16,037 nucleotides of DNA, taken from positions 1 through 16,037 of the forward strand of contig PIVQ01000091.1 of assembly GCA_003354055.1 (NCBI GenBank), given 5' to 3'. The notes beneath the pieces were generated by a model, which saw nothing but the letters and a program-made list of their open reading frames with translations, was not told where the DNA came from and did no database searches. This document shows, one piece after another, positions 1 to 6,572 of this stretch. Origin of the DNA: Desulfobacteraceae bacterium. Lineage in GTDB: Bacteria; Desulfobacterota; Desulfobacteria; Desulfobacterales; Desulfobacteraceae. Each line of letters opens with the position of its first letter. The first letter of the stretch is position 1. The translations under genes and the position numbers were made by a program.

Positions 1-32
1 TCCCAAGAGTAGCAATATGTTTCCAGCTGATT

Positions 33-102
33 AAGGCTTTGACACAGCTGATTGATTATTAGGGCACCTCCTAAACATCCTATAATTGATTGTCAAAGCC
101 TT
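33..102. repeat. 12-bp perfect inverted repeat
   Basis: The sequence aaggctttgaca at 33-44 is repeated as its exact reverse complement at 91-102, with 46 bases between the arms. The right arm ends just before the A-tract of the terminator at 105-156. A cagctgatt direct repeat lies around the left arm. It could be part of a structured transcript end or an old element end; the sequence does not decide. Confidence 0.5.
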
Positions 103-104
103 GT

Positions 105-156
105 AAAAAAACCCGGTTCTCATCTTCCCTTAAAAGAGAAAGAACCGGGCTTTTTT
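105..156. terminator. strong bidirectional rho-independent terminator
   Basis: The arms cccggttct (112-120) and agaaccggg (141-149) form a perfect 9-bp stem. An A-tract precedes the left arm and a run of six T follows the right arm (151-156). It therefore reads as an intrinsic terminator on both strands. Rightward it would end a transcript from beyond the left edge. Leftward it is the first strong terminator available to antisense read-through from the hydrogenase operon. Confidence 0.85.
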
Positions 157-231
157 AACACCTTGTAAATCCTTCCATACAACATACCACTAACCGCAGT
201 GTATTATTCACGATTACAGCGGCCTTCCATT

Positions 232-262
232 TATCAGCCCGCTTAGCGGGCTGATATCCTTT
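232..262 (+). terminator. perfect palindromic hairpin, possible second terminator
   Basis: An 11-bp stem, tatcagcccgc (232-242) with gcgggctgata (246-256), closes on a tta loop and is followed by a weak T-rich tract (cctttt, 258-263). It resembles a back-up terminator for rightward transcription. The T-tract is poor, so a structural or protein-binding role is possible. Confidence 0.5.
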
Positions 263-440
263 TGCTTCTCTATGCCGAATTTTTGATTCTTATCCCCCCT
301 GGCAGCATGAAAGTCTTTGCGTAAAAAAACCTCTCCTTTTTTAACATATCGAGCCGTACGTTATAGAATATATCCACTTTCGATATTATTCCCTTGTGCA
401 TAACTTCCTCTACCCCGCCTTGGAACAGGGCATAATCTCA

Positions 441-469
441 TTGACAATCCAACCTCCCAATGGCATATT
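441..469 (+). promoter_or_regulatory. candidate sigma70 promoter for the secreted peptidase gene
   Basis: A consensus -35 box ttgaca lies at 441-446. A 17-bp spacer leads to catatt at 464-469, which is an imperfect -10. It would start transcription around 476, about 50 bases before the gene start at 528. It is called by eye only. Confidence 0.4.
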
Positions 470-527
470 TTGAGTTAGCACAACTTGCACAATTTGCATA
501 AACCAAAAAAAACGATGCCACCCAAAC

Positions 528-1175
528 ATGATGACAAAGACTTCCCCCAATACGGCCCTATTCAGCACCATGATTTTCTTAGGTGTATTGTGTTTTGTGG
601 CCTTACCTTGCACCGGGTTTTCAGAAACGATTATCAACAGCGGAGTCAAATGGCAAACGGCCGGCGGCCAAAATGCCGTCATTCTTTACCAGGAAGCGGG
701 CGATCTCATAGATTTCAATTCAAAGATCAAATACCCTGCCCAGGCGGTTAAACAACCGGATGTTTCAAAACCACCTGCCAGTGCCGCAGCAGAAAGGGTG
801 GATATTTTATTTGAAAGAGCGAAGAACTTACTTGGCATGCATGGGTTTGTGAATCAAATCAAGATCAGATTGTATAAGGACAAGGACCAGCTTAAAAAAG
901 CCTATTATGAAATTTATAAAAGCCAATCCGATGTCAGGGCCTGGTATACACACAAGGAACTAACGGTTTATATTCAACTGGAAGACCTTCACGAAGGCAT
1001 GCTGGCCCATGAACTGGCCCATGCGGTGATCGATCATTACCTCATGGTCCCGCCTCCCCATGAAACCGCTGAAATCCTTGCCAGATATGTGGACAGTAAG
1101 CTTCATGCCGACACGACAGATCCTGTCGGCCAATCTCCTAAATCCCTTTCCGTGCAAGGATTTTCAGATCAGTAA
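528..1175 (+). CDS. secreted HExxH putative zinc metallopeptidase
   Basis: The predicted protein has 215 residues. Residues 1-32 form a signal peptide, with a lysine-containing start, a hydrophobic stretch at about 11-27 and a possible cleavage after the GFS triplet. The mature part carries a gluzincin-like zinc motif, HELAH (H161, E162, H165). It is followed about 14 residues later by HETAE (178-182), where a glutamate could be the third zinc ligand, as in peptidase MA-like domains. This indicates an exported zinc peptidase; the substrate is unknown. Two ATGs in a row (528, 531) give possible starts, and neither has a clear Shine-Dalgarno sequence. It converges on the hydrogenase operon and is probably unrelated to it. 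I assign no specific family name. Confidence 0.72.
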   Translation: MMTKTSPNTALFSTMIFLGVLCFVALPCTGFSETIINSGVKWQTAGGQNAVILYQEAGDLIDFNSKIKYPAQAVKQPDVSKPPASAAAERVDILFERAKNLLGMHGFVNQIKIRLYKDKDQLKKAYYEIYKSQSDVRAWYTHKELTVYIQLEDLHEGMLAHELAHAVIDHYLMVPPPHETAEILARYVDSKLHADTTDPVGQSPKSLSVQGFSDQ

Positions 1176-1195
1176 TTTCCCCGGCCTGAAATCAC

Positions 1196-2635
1196 TTAAT
1201 TTGTATAACAGATATTACCACTGGCATCAGTGATGGTGGTTTGGATTATTTTACCGCCGTCCAGACGGTGAGTGGCACAAGAAATTCAGGGGTCATAGGC
1301 GCGGACCGCCATTTCAATCCTGTTCAGAACCCCTTCATCATACCGGCCTTTTTTGATGAGTTCTCTTGATGCCCTGTCCACACTCATATTGATGGCAGCC
1401 AGATTGTGGGTGGTTCCCACAATTAGATTGGCCTTTGTAATCAATCCGTTTTTATCGGTGGTATAATCATGAATTAAAGTCCCCCTGGGTGCCTCCACGC
1501 ATCCGACCCCCCTGCCGGCAGAAGGTTCGACCCTGATTTTAACTTCAGGACTCGTTACCTCAGGATCTTCCAGGATTTCAATGGCCCGTTCACAGGCATA
1601 TACCGCCTCTATCAACCGTGCCCAATGATACAGCATGGTTTCCTGGGCCGGCCGTCCGAATTCCTCACGAAATTTTTCAAATTCTTCCTGAGCCCTTGGG
1701 GTATTTATTTTTTCAGCCACATTCAACCTGGCCAGGGTGTTGGAACGATAGATCCCCCTGGACGAATCGGAATCCATTGAAAACCCTTCATCCCAGACTT
1801 TGGCATAGGGGAATTTGCCGTATGAGAACGGAACCACTTTCTCGGAAAGATACTTTTGATAGTCCGCCGGATCAAAATCCAGAAAGGTGCCATCCGGCTT
1901 CATCAGACGGAGTTTCCCGTCATACAGGTTCAGGGCACCGCTATCATCCACGGTACCGATAAAACCGGTCGTAATGGTTCCTATACCAGGCAATTGCTCT
2001 TTGATCTGGGGAAAAACTTCTTTTTTGGCAAACTCAACGGCAAACAGGGTAAAATCCAGCAGGGCCTTCATTTCCGACAGAAATTCCTCTTGCTCCTCCT
2101 TGAGGAGCGGCCTGCTGAAACCGCCGGGAACCCCGGCCACCGGGTGAATGATTTTACATGAGAACCTGTTCAGTATCATTTTAGCCTTCTGCCGCATTTT
2201 AACAACCTTGCGGGTCAGTTCCGGCCTGACCTTCATAAGTCCCATGATATTCCTGACACTGTAATCACTGTCTGACCCGATTAAAAAATCCGCCCCGCTT
2301 AAAAAGAAAAAATGGAGCAGCTTGTCCTCCACGTGGGCAACGGCCAGCATCAACTCCCTCAACAGACTCCCCGTATAGGTGGGTGTGCCCCCAAAGCATC
2401 CCTCCACGGCCTTGTTGGATGCAATATGATGCATCCAGGGACAAATGCCGCAAATCCGGCTGACAATCCTGGGAAGTTCCTCTGCAGGCTTTCCCTGTAC
2501 GAATTGTTCAAACCCTCTCAGTGATTTGAACGCCACTTTTGTATTGTCGACATTCCCCTCTTCATCCAGTTGGATATGAATGGATGCATGTCCTTCAATC
2601 CGTGTAACAGGTTTGATCTGGATCACATGAGCCAA
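1196..2635 (-). CDS. mvhA: [NiFeSe] group 3 hydrogenase large subunit, selenoprotein (TGA 1286-1288 read as Sec)
   Basis: This is the large subunit of an F420-non-reducing (Mvh/Vhu-type) hydrogenase, which carries the Ni-Fe active site for H2 oxidation. The N-terminus has the PVTRIEGH signature and the first Ni motif RICGICPWMH (R60, C62, C65, H69). The frame meets TGA at 1288-1286 straight after Asp448-Pro449. Continuing in frame gives I-S-C-A-T-H and then 23 more codons to TAA at 1198-1196, so residues 448-456 read D-P-Sec-I-S-C-A-T-H. This matches the canonical DPCxxCxxH Ni ligand motif with Sec replacing the first Cys, as in known [NiFeSe] enzymes. The full product is 479 residues, whereas stopping at the TGA gives 449 residues without half the active site. 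The start is TTG at 2635, supported by AAGGAG nine bases upstream; a GTG three codons downstream is the alternative. It lies four bases after mvhG. Residues after His456 should be removed by the protease encoded at 10000-10521. Confidence 0.9.
1250..1288 (-). promoter_or_regulatory. candidate bacterial SECIS element after the Sec UGA
   Basis: On the transcribed strand, 17 bases after the UGA (1288-1286), CCGT (1268-1265) can pair with ACGG (1260-1257) around a CUGG loop. The apical loop thus starts about 21 bases past the UGA, within the spacing known for bacterial SECIS hairpins. The stem beneath it is poorly paired (an A-C mismatch at 1269/1256). The hairpin is short and called by eye, so it is weaker evidence than the protein motif. 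Confidence 0.5.
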
Positions 2636-2639
2636 TTGT

Positions 2640-3581
2640 CTATTCTCCTTTTTTCAAGGCTGGTCTTAATAAGCCGTGTCCGCCGGAAAATCTTAACAAA
2701 GATACGGTTTCAGGCAGAGAACCGATATCAATACCGTTGGAAACAAGTGCATTCAGCATGGCAAGCCTTTGATTCCCCAGATGCTCCAAAGGTCCGTAAC
2801 ACCCACGGCACGGCATGCCTGCGGCAATACACCGGGCGGATTCACTATCCCCTCCGCAACCGTCAATCGTCACAGGCCCCATGCATAAAAAACCCTGCTC
2901 GATAAAACATTTACAAAGGTCCTGTGTTTGCCCTCCATCGTTTTTCTCCCAATCAGGTAATGCCAGGGGGCGTTCCATAACGGCTACCCCTCCTTTGCCT
3001 TCCCTTGTGGCCGGACAATTATCACAAACCGATAATTTCGGCAGCACATAATCCTCCCCCTTTTCCAAAGCCGAAAGCAGGTTGAAAATATGATCCGGAT
3101 GAGGCGGACAGCCCGGCAGGAAATAATCCACTTTGATGACTTCATCAACCGCCCGGCAGGTATCCAAAAGTTCAGGAACCAGTTCTGATGGAAACGTTTC
3201 ACAGGCATCGGTGCTGTCACCTGATAAAAAGCATTCTTCCATATCTCTTTTTTCATAGGAGTTGGCCATTGCCGGAATCCCGCCATGGGAGGCACAGGTT
3301 CCCATGGCAATAATTATCCGACAGGATTCTCTCATTGCGAAGGCAAGCTCTAAATGCTCCCTGGTTTTTATGCTGCCGCTGACAAGGCCTATATCAGCCT
3401 TTGGAATGTTAAAGGATTGATCCTTGCCGGTTATCCCTGAATGCTTGCTGTCCATCAAAAGCGGCAAATGCACAATCTGCACTTTTTCCAGCAGCGAAAA
3501 CATCCTCTCTCCCATATCAAGGAAAGAAATTTCACAGCCGGAACAGGCGTTTAATGCTTCTCCTGCAATCTTAATGGGCAT
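2640..3581 (-). CDS. mvhG: F420-non-reducing hydrogenase small subunit
   Basis: This 313-residue protein is the electron-transfer small subunit of the NiFe hydrogenase. It carries iron-sulfur clusters that take electrons from the MvhA active site towards MvhD and HdrA. Visible signatures are CSGCEIS near the N-terminus (proximal cluster), GTCASHGGIP, PGCPPHPDHI, a CDNCP motif and a C-terminal cysteine-rich stretch with GCGGDSESARC and CRGCYGP. There is no Tat signal, which fits a cytoplasmic group 3 enzyme. The ATG at 3581 has an AGGA-type ribosome site about eight bases upstream. It follows the FrhB-like gene by 27 bases and precedes mvhA by four, so translation is probably coupled. Confidence 0.93.
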   Translation of the reverse strand: MPIKIAGEALNACSGCEISFLDMGERMFSLLEKVQIVHLPLLMDSKHSGITGKDQSFNIPKADIGLVSGSIKTREHLELAFAMRESCRIIIAMGTCASHGGIPAMANSYEKRDMEECFLSGDSTDACETFPSELVPELLDTCRAVDEVIKVDYFLPGCPPHPDHIFNLLSALEKGEDYVLPKLSVCDNCPATREGKGGVAVMERPLALPDWEKNDGGQTQDLCKCFIEQGFLCMGPVTIDGCGGDSESARCIAAGMPCRGCYGPLEHLGNQRLAMLNALVSNGIDIGSLPETVSLLRFSGGHGLLRPALKKGE

Positions 3582-3608
3582 CTGGTCCCGTCCTGTTTTC
3601 TGTTAATT

Positions 3609-4727
3609 TCATATTTTTACCTGAACAGACCGGGTTTGCAACTCGCGTCGTTTATATCTCGCCCGTTTCTTTTTGGCGGCAGAGGCTTTCCTGACCTCCT
3701 GGAGAGCGGAGCTTGCAAACTCCGGATTATCTTCAACCTTGAACTGTTCAATACTTTTGCAGCTTCTGCTGTCGGCCAGAATGGCCCTTCCAAGGGGTGT
3801 CCGGCTGATGACGGTTGTCCAGCCTTCTGCAGCGCCGATGCCGCCAAAGGAAATGTCGGCAAACTCGGCTGCGTAGTCTGAACAATATTGGCAGGCATAC
3901 CGTTTCATATCATCCATACGGTCCAGTTCAACCGTCTTGACATCCCCTGTGTTCAAGGTAATGATCAATTTATCCTTCAGATTGATCCTGACTACATCAT
4001 CCCAACAAATGTCTGCAATCTCCGCAAGCTTTTGCTGCTCTTTCACACCAAAGGTAAAATTACCCGAACAAAAAAGCCCGAAACTAACTGTGATGGCATC
4101 TGACGGAATCAAATTGAGAACCTGCATTTTACGGAGGGATTTAATCTGACAGGGCGTTCCCACCAGGGCCACACGGCGCAGTCCTTTTTTGATCATGGGA
4201 TCAAACTCTTCAATGGTTGAGAAAGTGAGGTACTGCTCGCTGAAACGTTTCATTCCGTGGCTGGTATCAAAAAAAAGGCCGGCCGACCCCATGATTTCTT
4301 CCCGGGTAGTGGCCAGGAAGGGCTGCCTTTGAAACCGGCCCACAGGCCTTGTGACAATGGCGCCGTCAATTCGGTTGCGGTCAAAAAGATGGAGCAAAAG
4401 ACCGGTAACAGCACCGCCGTCTGTTGCGCGGTCCCTTACCTTAAAATCCGAAGACCGGACGACTGTGGTTTCAATCACCCGTCCTAAAGGTTCGCTCCAG
4501 GCAGCTTGCCGCTTGGTCTCTTCTTCAAGATCTTTTATTTCAGGACAAATGGTATAGCAAAGACCGCATTCTATGCATTTTTCCATATCCCCATACCGGG
4601 GTTTCCCGTTTTTATCTATTTCCAGGGCACCATAGTTGATGGTCGTACAGAATGTGGCGCATCCCCCGCATCTGTGGCATAACCCGGGCTTTTGAACTTC
4701 CTGTACAAGATTAAAAAAAGTCTTCAT
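3609..4727 (-). CDS. FrhB/FdhB-like iron-sulfur flavoprotein (coenzyme F420 hydrogenase/dehydrogenase beta family)
   Basis: The protein has 372 residues. Two [4Fe-4S] motifs occur near the N-terminus, CHRCGGCATFC (C17-C27) and CIECGLCYTICP (C51-C61). The FrhB fold follows: DGGAVTGLLLHL, GTPCQIKSLRKM, LFCSGNF, and CQYCSDYAAEFADISFGG near residue 290. Family members bind FAD and exchange electrons with F420 or other partners such as ferredoxin or formate dehydrogenase modules. The natural acceptor here cannot be read from sequence, and bacteria of this type are not usually F420-rich. Its place inside the mvh-hdr operon (35 bases after the HdrC-HdrD-like gene, 27 before mvhG) suggests it is an extra electron entry or exit subunit of the complex. 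The TGA at 3609 is a normal stop. Confidence 0.85.
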   Translation of the reverse strand: MKTFFNLVQEVQKPGLCHRCGGCATFCTTINYGALEIDKNGKPRYGDMEKCIECGLCYTICPEIKDLEEETKRQAAWSEPLGRVIETTVVRSSDFKVRDRATDGGAVTGLLLHLFDRNRIDGAIVTRPVGRFQRQPFLATTREEIMGSAGLFFDTSHGMKRFSEQYLTFSTIEEFDPMIKKGLRRVALVGTPCQIKSLRKMQVLNLIPSDAITVSFGLFCSGNFTFGVKEQQKLAEIADICWDDVVRINLKDKLIITLNTGDVKTVELDRMDDMKRYACQYCSDYAAEFADISFGGIGAAEGWTTVISRTPLGRAILADSRSCKSIEQFKVEDNPEFASSALQEVRKASAAKKKRARYKRRELQTRSVQVKI

Positions 4728-4762
4728 TTGTTAGTCCCTGCTGCTGTTACCTGCTGTCATTG

Positions 4763-6106
4763 TTACAAGCCGACCTGCTTTAAGTCTTTGCCAAGATACC
4801 TGCGCTCGTTTTCCCCTAAAACCCCCATGGCCAGACATAAAACGGTCCACAAATGGACGGTATTGAAGTCGGCCCGGTAATACCGCTTCAAGTCTCTGAT
4901 CTGGTTATGGCAGTTATTGCACGGGGTAATGCAATACGCAGCTTCGGTTTCAAGGATCTGATCCAGTTTGAGTTTCCCGTAATGCCGTCTTTCAGTCAAA
5001 AAATCCGTCTGAATCGCCCCCCCTCCTCCGCCGCAGCAATAGTTATTTGAGCGGTTGGGATACATGTCCACAAAATTTTCCTCTCCCACCGCTTCCTTGA
5101 TGACGAACCTGAGTTCATCGGCGATATGATCACCATAACTTTTCCGGACCAGCTGGCAGGGGTCCTGTACTGTAAACCGGATCTTCAAATCCAGGTTCCA
5201 GTCTGAATTTACCTTGAGCCGCCCTGTCCTGATCCAGTCTGCGTAATATTCAATTATGCTTTTGACTTCAAAGGAATGGGGAATCTTGTACGCTGCAAGG
5301 CCCTGCCTGACAGCCAAAAAATCATGGCCGCACTCTGTATTTAAAAGGACGGCACACTTAAGGTCATCCACAATTGAGGCCTTGGTCCGAACCAGTTTTT
5401 CCCATGAATCGGTATCTGACAGAAACATACAATAGTTCTCTGCAGCCCATCCCTTGGAGCCATATGTCCAATCGGCTCCGGCCAAATGCATGATCTTCCA
5501 TAAAGGCGCCATTTCTTCGGGCTCCTGAACCGGCATTTCCGAATTCTGGTTTAAAAAGAATTTGGCCCCTTTTTTATCCATGGGCACGTTAAGCTCTTCA
5601 AACCCCGGCTGGCTCGCCCTGACATCGTCGGCCACATCGGCCACAACAAACTGCCAGTCTTCGGTGTCAATGTCTCTGGTTGAACAGGTTTCATTCTGAA
5701 GGGCCGAACTGCAGTAGTCCACGATTCCCTTAGGTCTTTTCCCTCTGGGCCAATAATTGCGTATAATATAAACCAGTTGGGGAATATCAATCTGCATGGG
5801 ACATACATGGAGACAGCGGTTACAGGTTGTACACATCCAGACCCAGTTATTGGTCATGATTTCCTCATCCATCCCTAAGGAAACCATTCGGACGAACATT
5901 CTGGGATCCATTCCTTCTAGACCGCTGGCTGGGCACCCTGAGGCACAGGCGCCGCAGGCAAAACATGAATTCAGATTCCCCCCGTCCGGCAGAACAGCCA
6001 TCATCAGATCCTTTAACAAATTCCTACTCCCTGTTCCGAGCTCAACAGGAACATCTTTACAGGGATTTTTTTTGGAATTAGGATTGGTAAGGTTGGGGTC
6101 TATCAT
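4763..6106 (-). CDS. HdrC-HdrD/DsrK-like fused iron-sulfur protein with CCG domain
   Basis: This 447-residue cytoplasmic protein joins an HdrC-like ferredoxin domain to an HdrB/HdrD-like domain. Residues 48-58 (CFACGACASGC) and 92-102 (CTTCNRCLHVC) bind two [4Fe-4S] clusters. The C-terminal part has a classical CCG domain: C317, CC at 357-358 followed by a glycine run, then C396 and C399 (TPCNNCH). That is the ligand set for a non-cubane [4Fe-4S] cluster in heterodisulfide reductases. Where a first CCG domain would be expected I see only isolated cysteines (for example NTECGHDF), so it seems degenerate. It probably replaces separate HdrB and HdrC in this complex; the disulfide or thiol acceptor is unknown. 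ATG 6106 has AGGAAG upstream. No separate hdrB or hdrC is in the window. Confidence 0.85.
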   Translation of the reverse strand: MIDPNLTNPNSKKNPCKDVPVELGTGSRNLLKDLMMAVLPDGGNLNSCFACGACASGCPASGLEGMDPRMFVRMVSLGMDEEIMTNNWVWMCTTCNRCLHVCPMQIDIPQLVYIIRNYWPRGKRPKGIVDYCSSALQNETCSTRDIDTEDWQFVVADVADDVRASQPGFEELNVPMDKKGAKFFLNQNSEMPVQEPEEMAPLWKIMHLAGADWTYGSKGWAAENYCMFLSDTDSWEKLVRTKASIVDDLKCAVLLNTECGHDFLAVRQGLAAYKIPHSFEVKSIIEYYADWIRTGRLKVNSDWNLDLKIRFTVQDPCQLVRKSYGDHIADELRFVIKEAVGEENFVDMYPNRSNNYCCGGGGGAIQTDFLTERRHYGKLKLDQILETEAAYCITPCNNCHNQIRDLKRYYRADFNTVHLWTVLCLAMGVLGENERRYLGKDLKQVGL

Positions 6107-6134
6107 ATTTTTGTCTTCCTAAACCACGCTGTCT

Positions 6135-6572
6135 TTATAAACATTCCGGTACAGCCTCAATATAAATATTGCGGTATGGTCCCAACTTCTGAATATTTCT
6201 GGTGAACCGGGTGATAAGTTCTGCAAAGACCGATGCCTCTGCCGAAGAAATCCACTGAATCTCGAATCGTTCCGGATTAATGCCGGTAGCCTCAAGCTCC
6301 AGGGAGATCACTTTTGCCCTGGCCGATGCCTTTGTGTTGCCTTCAAGATAATGGCACTCTCCGGGATGGCACCCCAGGATAAGCACACCGTCAGCGCCCT
6401 GGGAAAAGGCCTCCATCACCAGATCCGGATGCACCATGCCGGTACACATAACCCTGATGGGCCGCAGATTCGGAGGATACTGCATCCTTGCCACACCGGC
6501 CAGATCAGCACCGGTATAAGAACACCAGCCGCATAGAAATCCGATTATGACCGGTTCAAAGCGGGGGGTCAT
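6135..6572 (-). CDS. mvhD: MvhD, electron-transfer subunit linking hydrogenase to HdrA
   Basis: The protein has 145 residues, a usual MvhD length. It has the conserved cysteines that bind a [2Fe-2S] cluster: FLCGWC (C14, C17), MCTGMV (C43) and LGCHPGECHY (C68, C73). It carries electrons from MvhG to HdrA. The start ATG overlaps the hdrA stop by four bases (ATGA), and GGGGGAG lies four bases upstream, so translation is coupled to hdrA. Some relatives carry selenocysteine at a motif cysteine; here all positions are ordinary cysteine codons. Confidence 0.95.
   Translation of the reverse strand: MTPRFEPVIIGFLCGWCSYTGADLAGVARMQYPPNLRPIRVMCTGMVHPDLVMEAFSQGADGVLILGCHPGECHYLEGNTKASARAKVISLELEATGINPERFEIQWISSAEASVFAELITRFTRNIQKLGPYRNIYIEAVPECL

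Larger units (their letters stand above)
1..527. other. intergenic region, no gene supported
   Basis: I see no convincing coding sequence in this stretch; the short frames here lack homology signals and ribosome binding sites. It contains a 12-bp inverted repeat (33-44 with 91-102), a direct repeat of cagctgatt (24-32 and 45-53), a strong U-tract hairpin terminator (105-156), a perfect 11-bp-stem palindrome (232-256) and a possible promoter (441-469) for the downstream peptidase gene. Positions 260-440 look featureless. The left part probably belongs to the 3' end region of a gene outside the window. Confidence 0.6.

Noticed and set aside
1286..2635. MvhA as a 449-residue protein ending at the TGA
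   Set aside because: It would lack the C-terminal Ni-binding motif, and the in-frame extension restores that motif exactly.
3603..3611. Possible second selenocysteine at the TGA ending the FrhB-like gene
   Set aside because: Only one codon follows before TAA and no family motif is regained, so it is a normal stop.
6340..6380. Selenocysteine in MvhD
   Set aside because: The motif GCHPGECHY has ordinary cysteine codons and the frame has no internal TGA.
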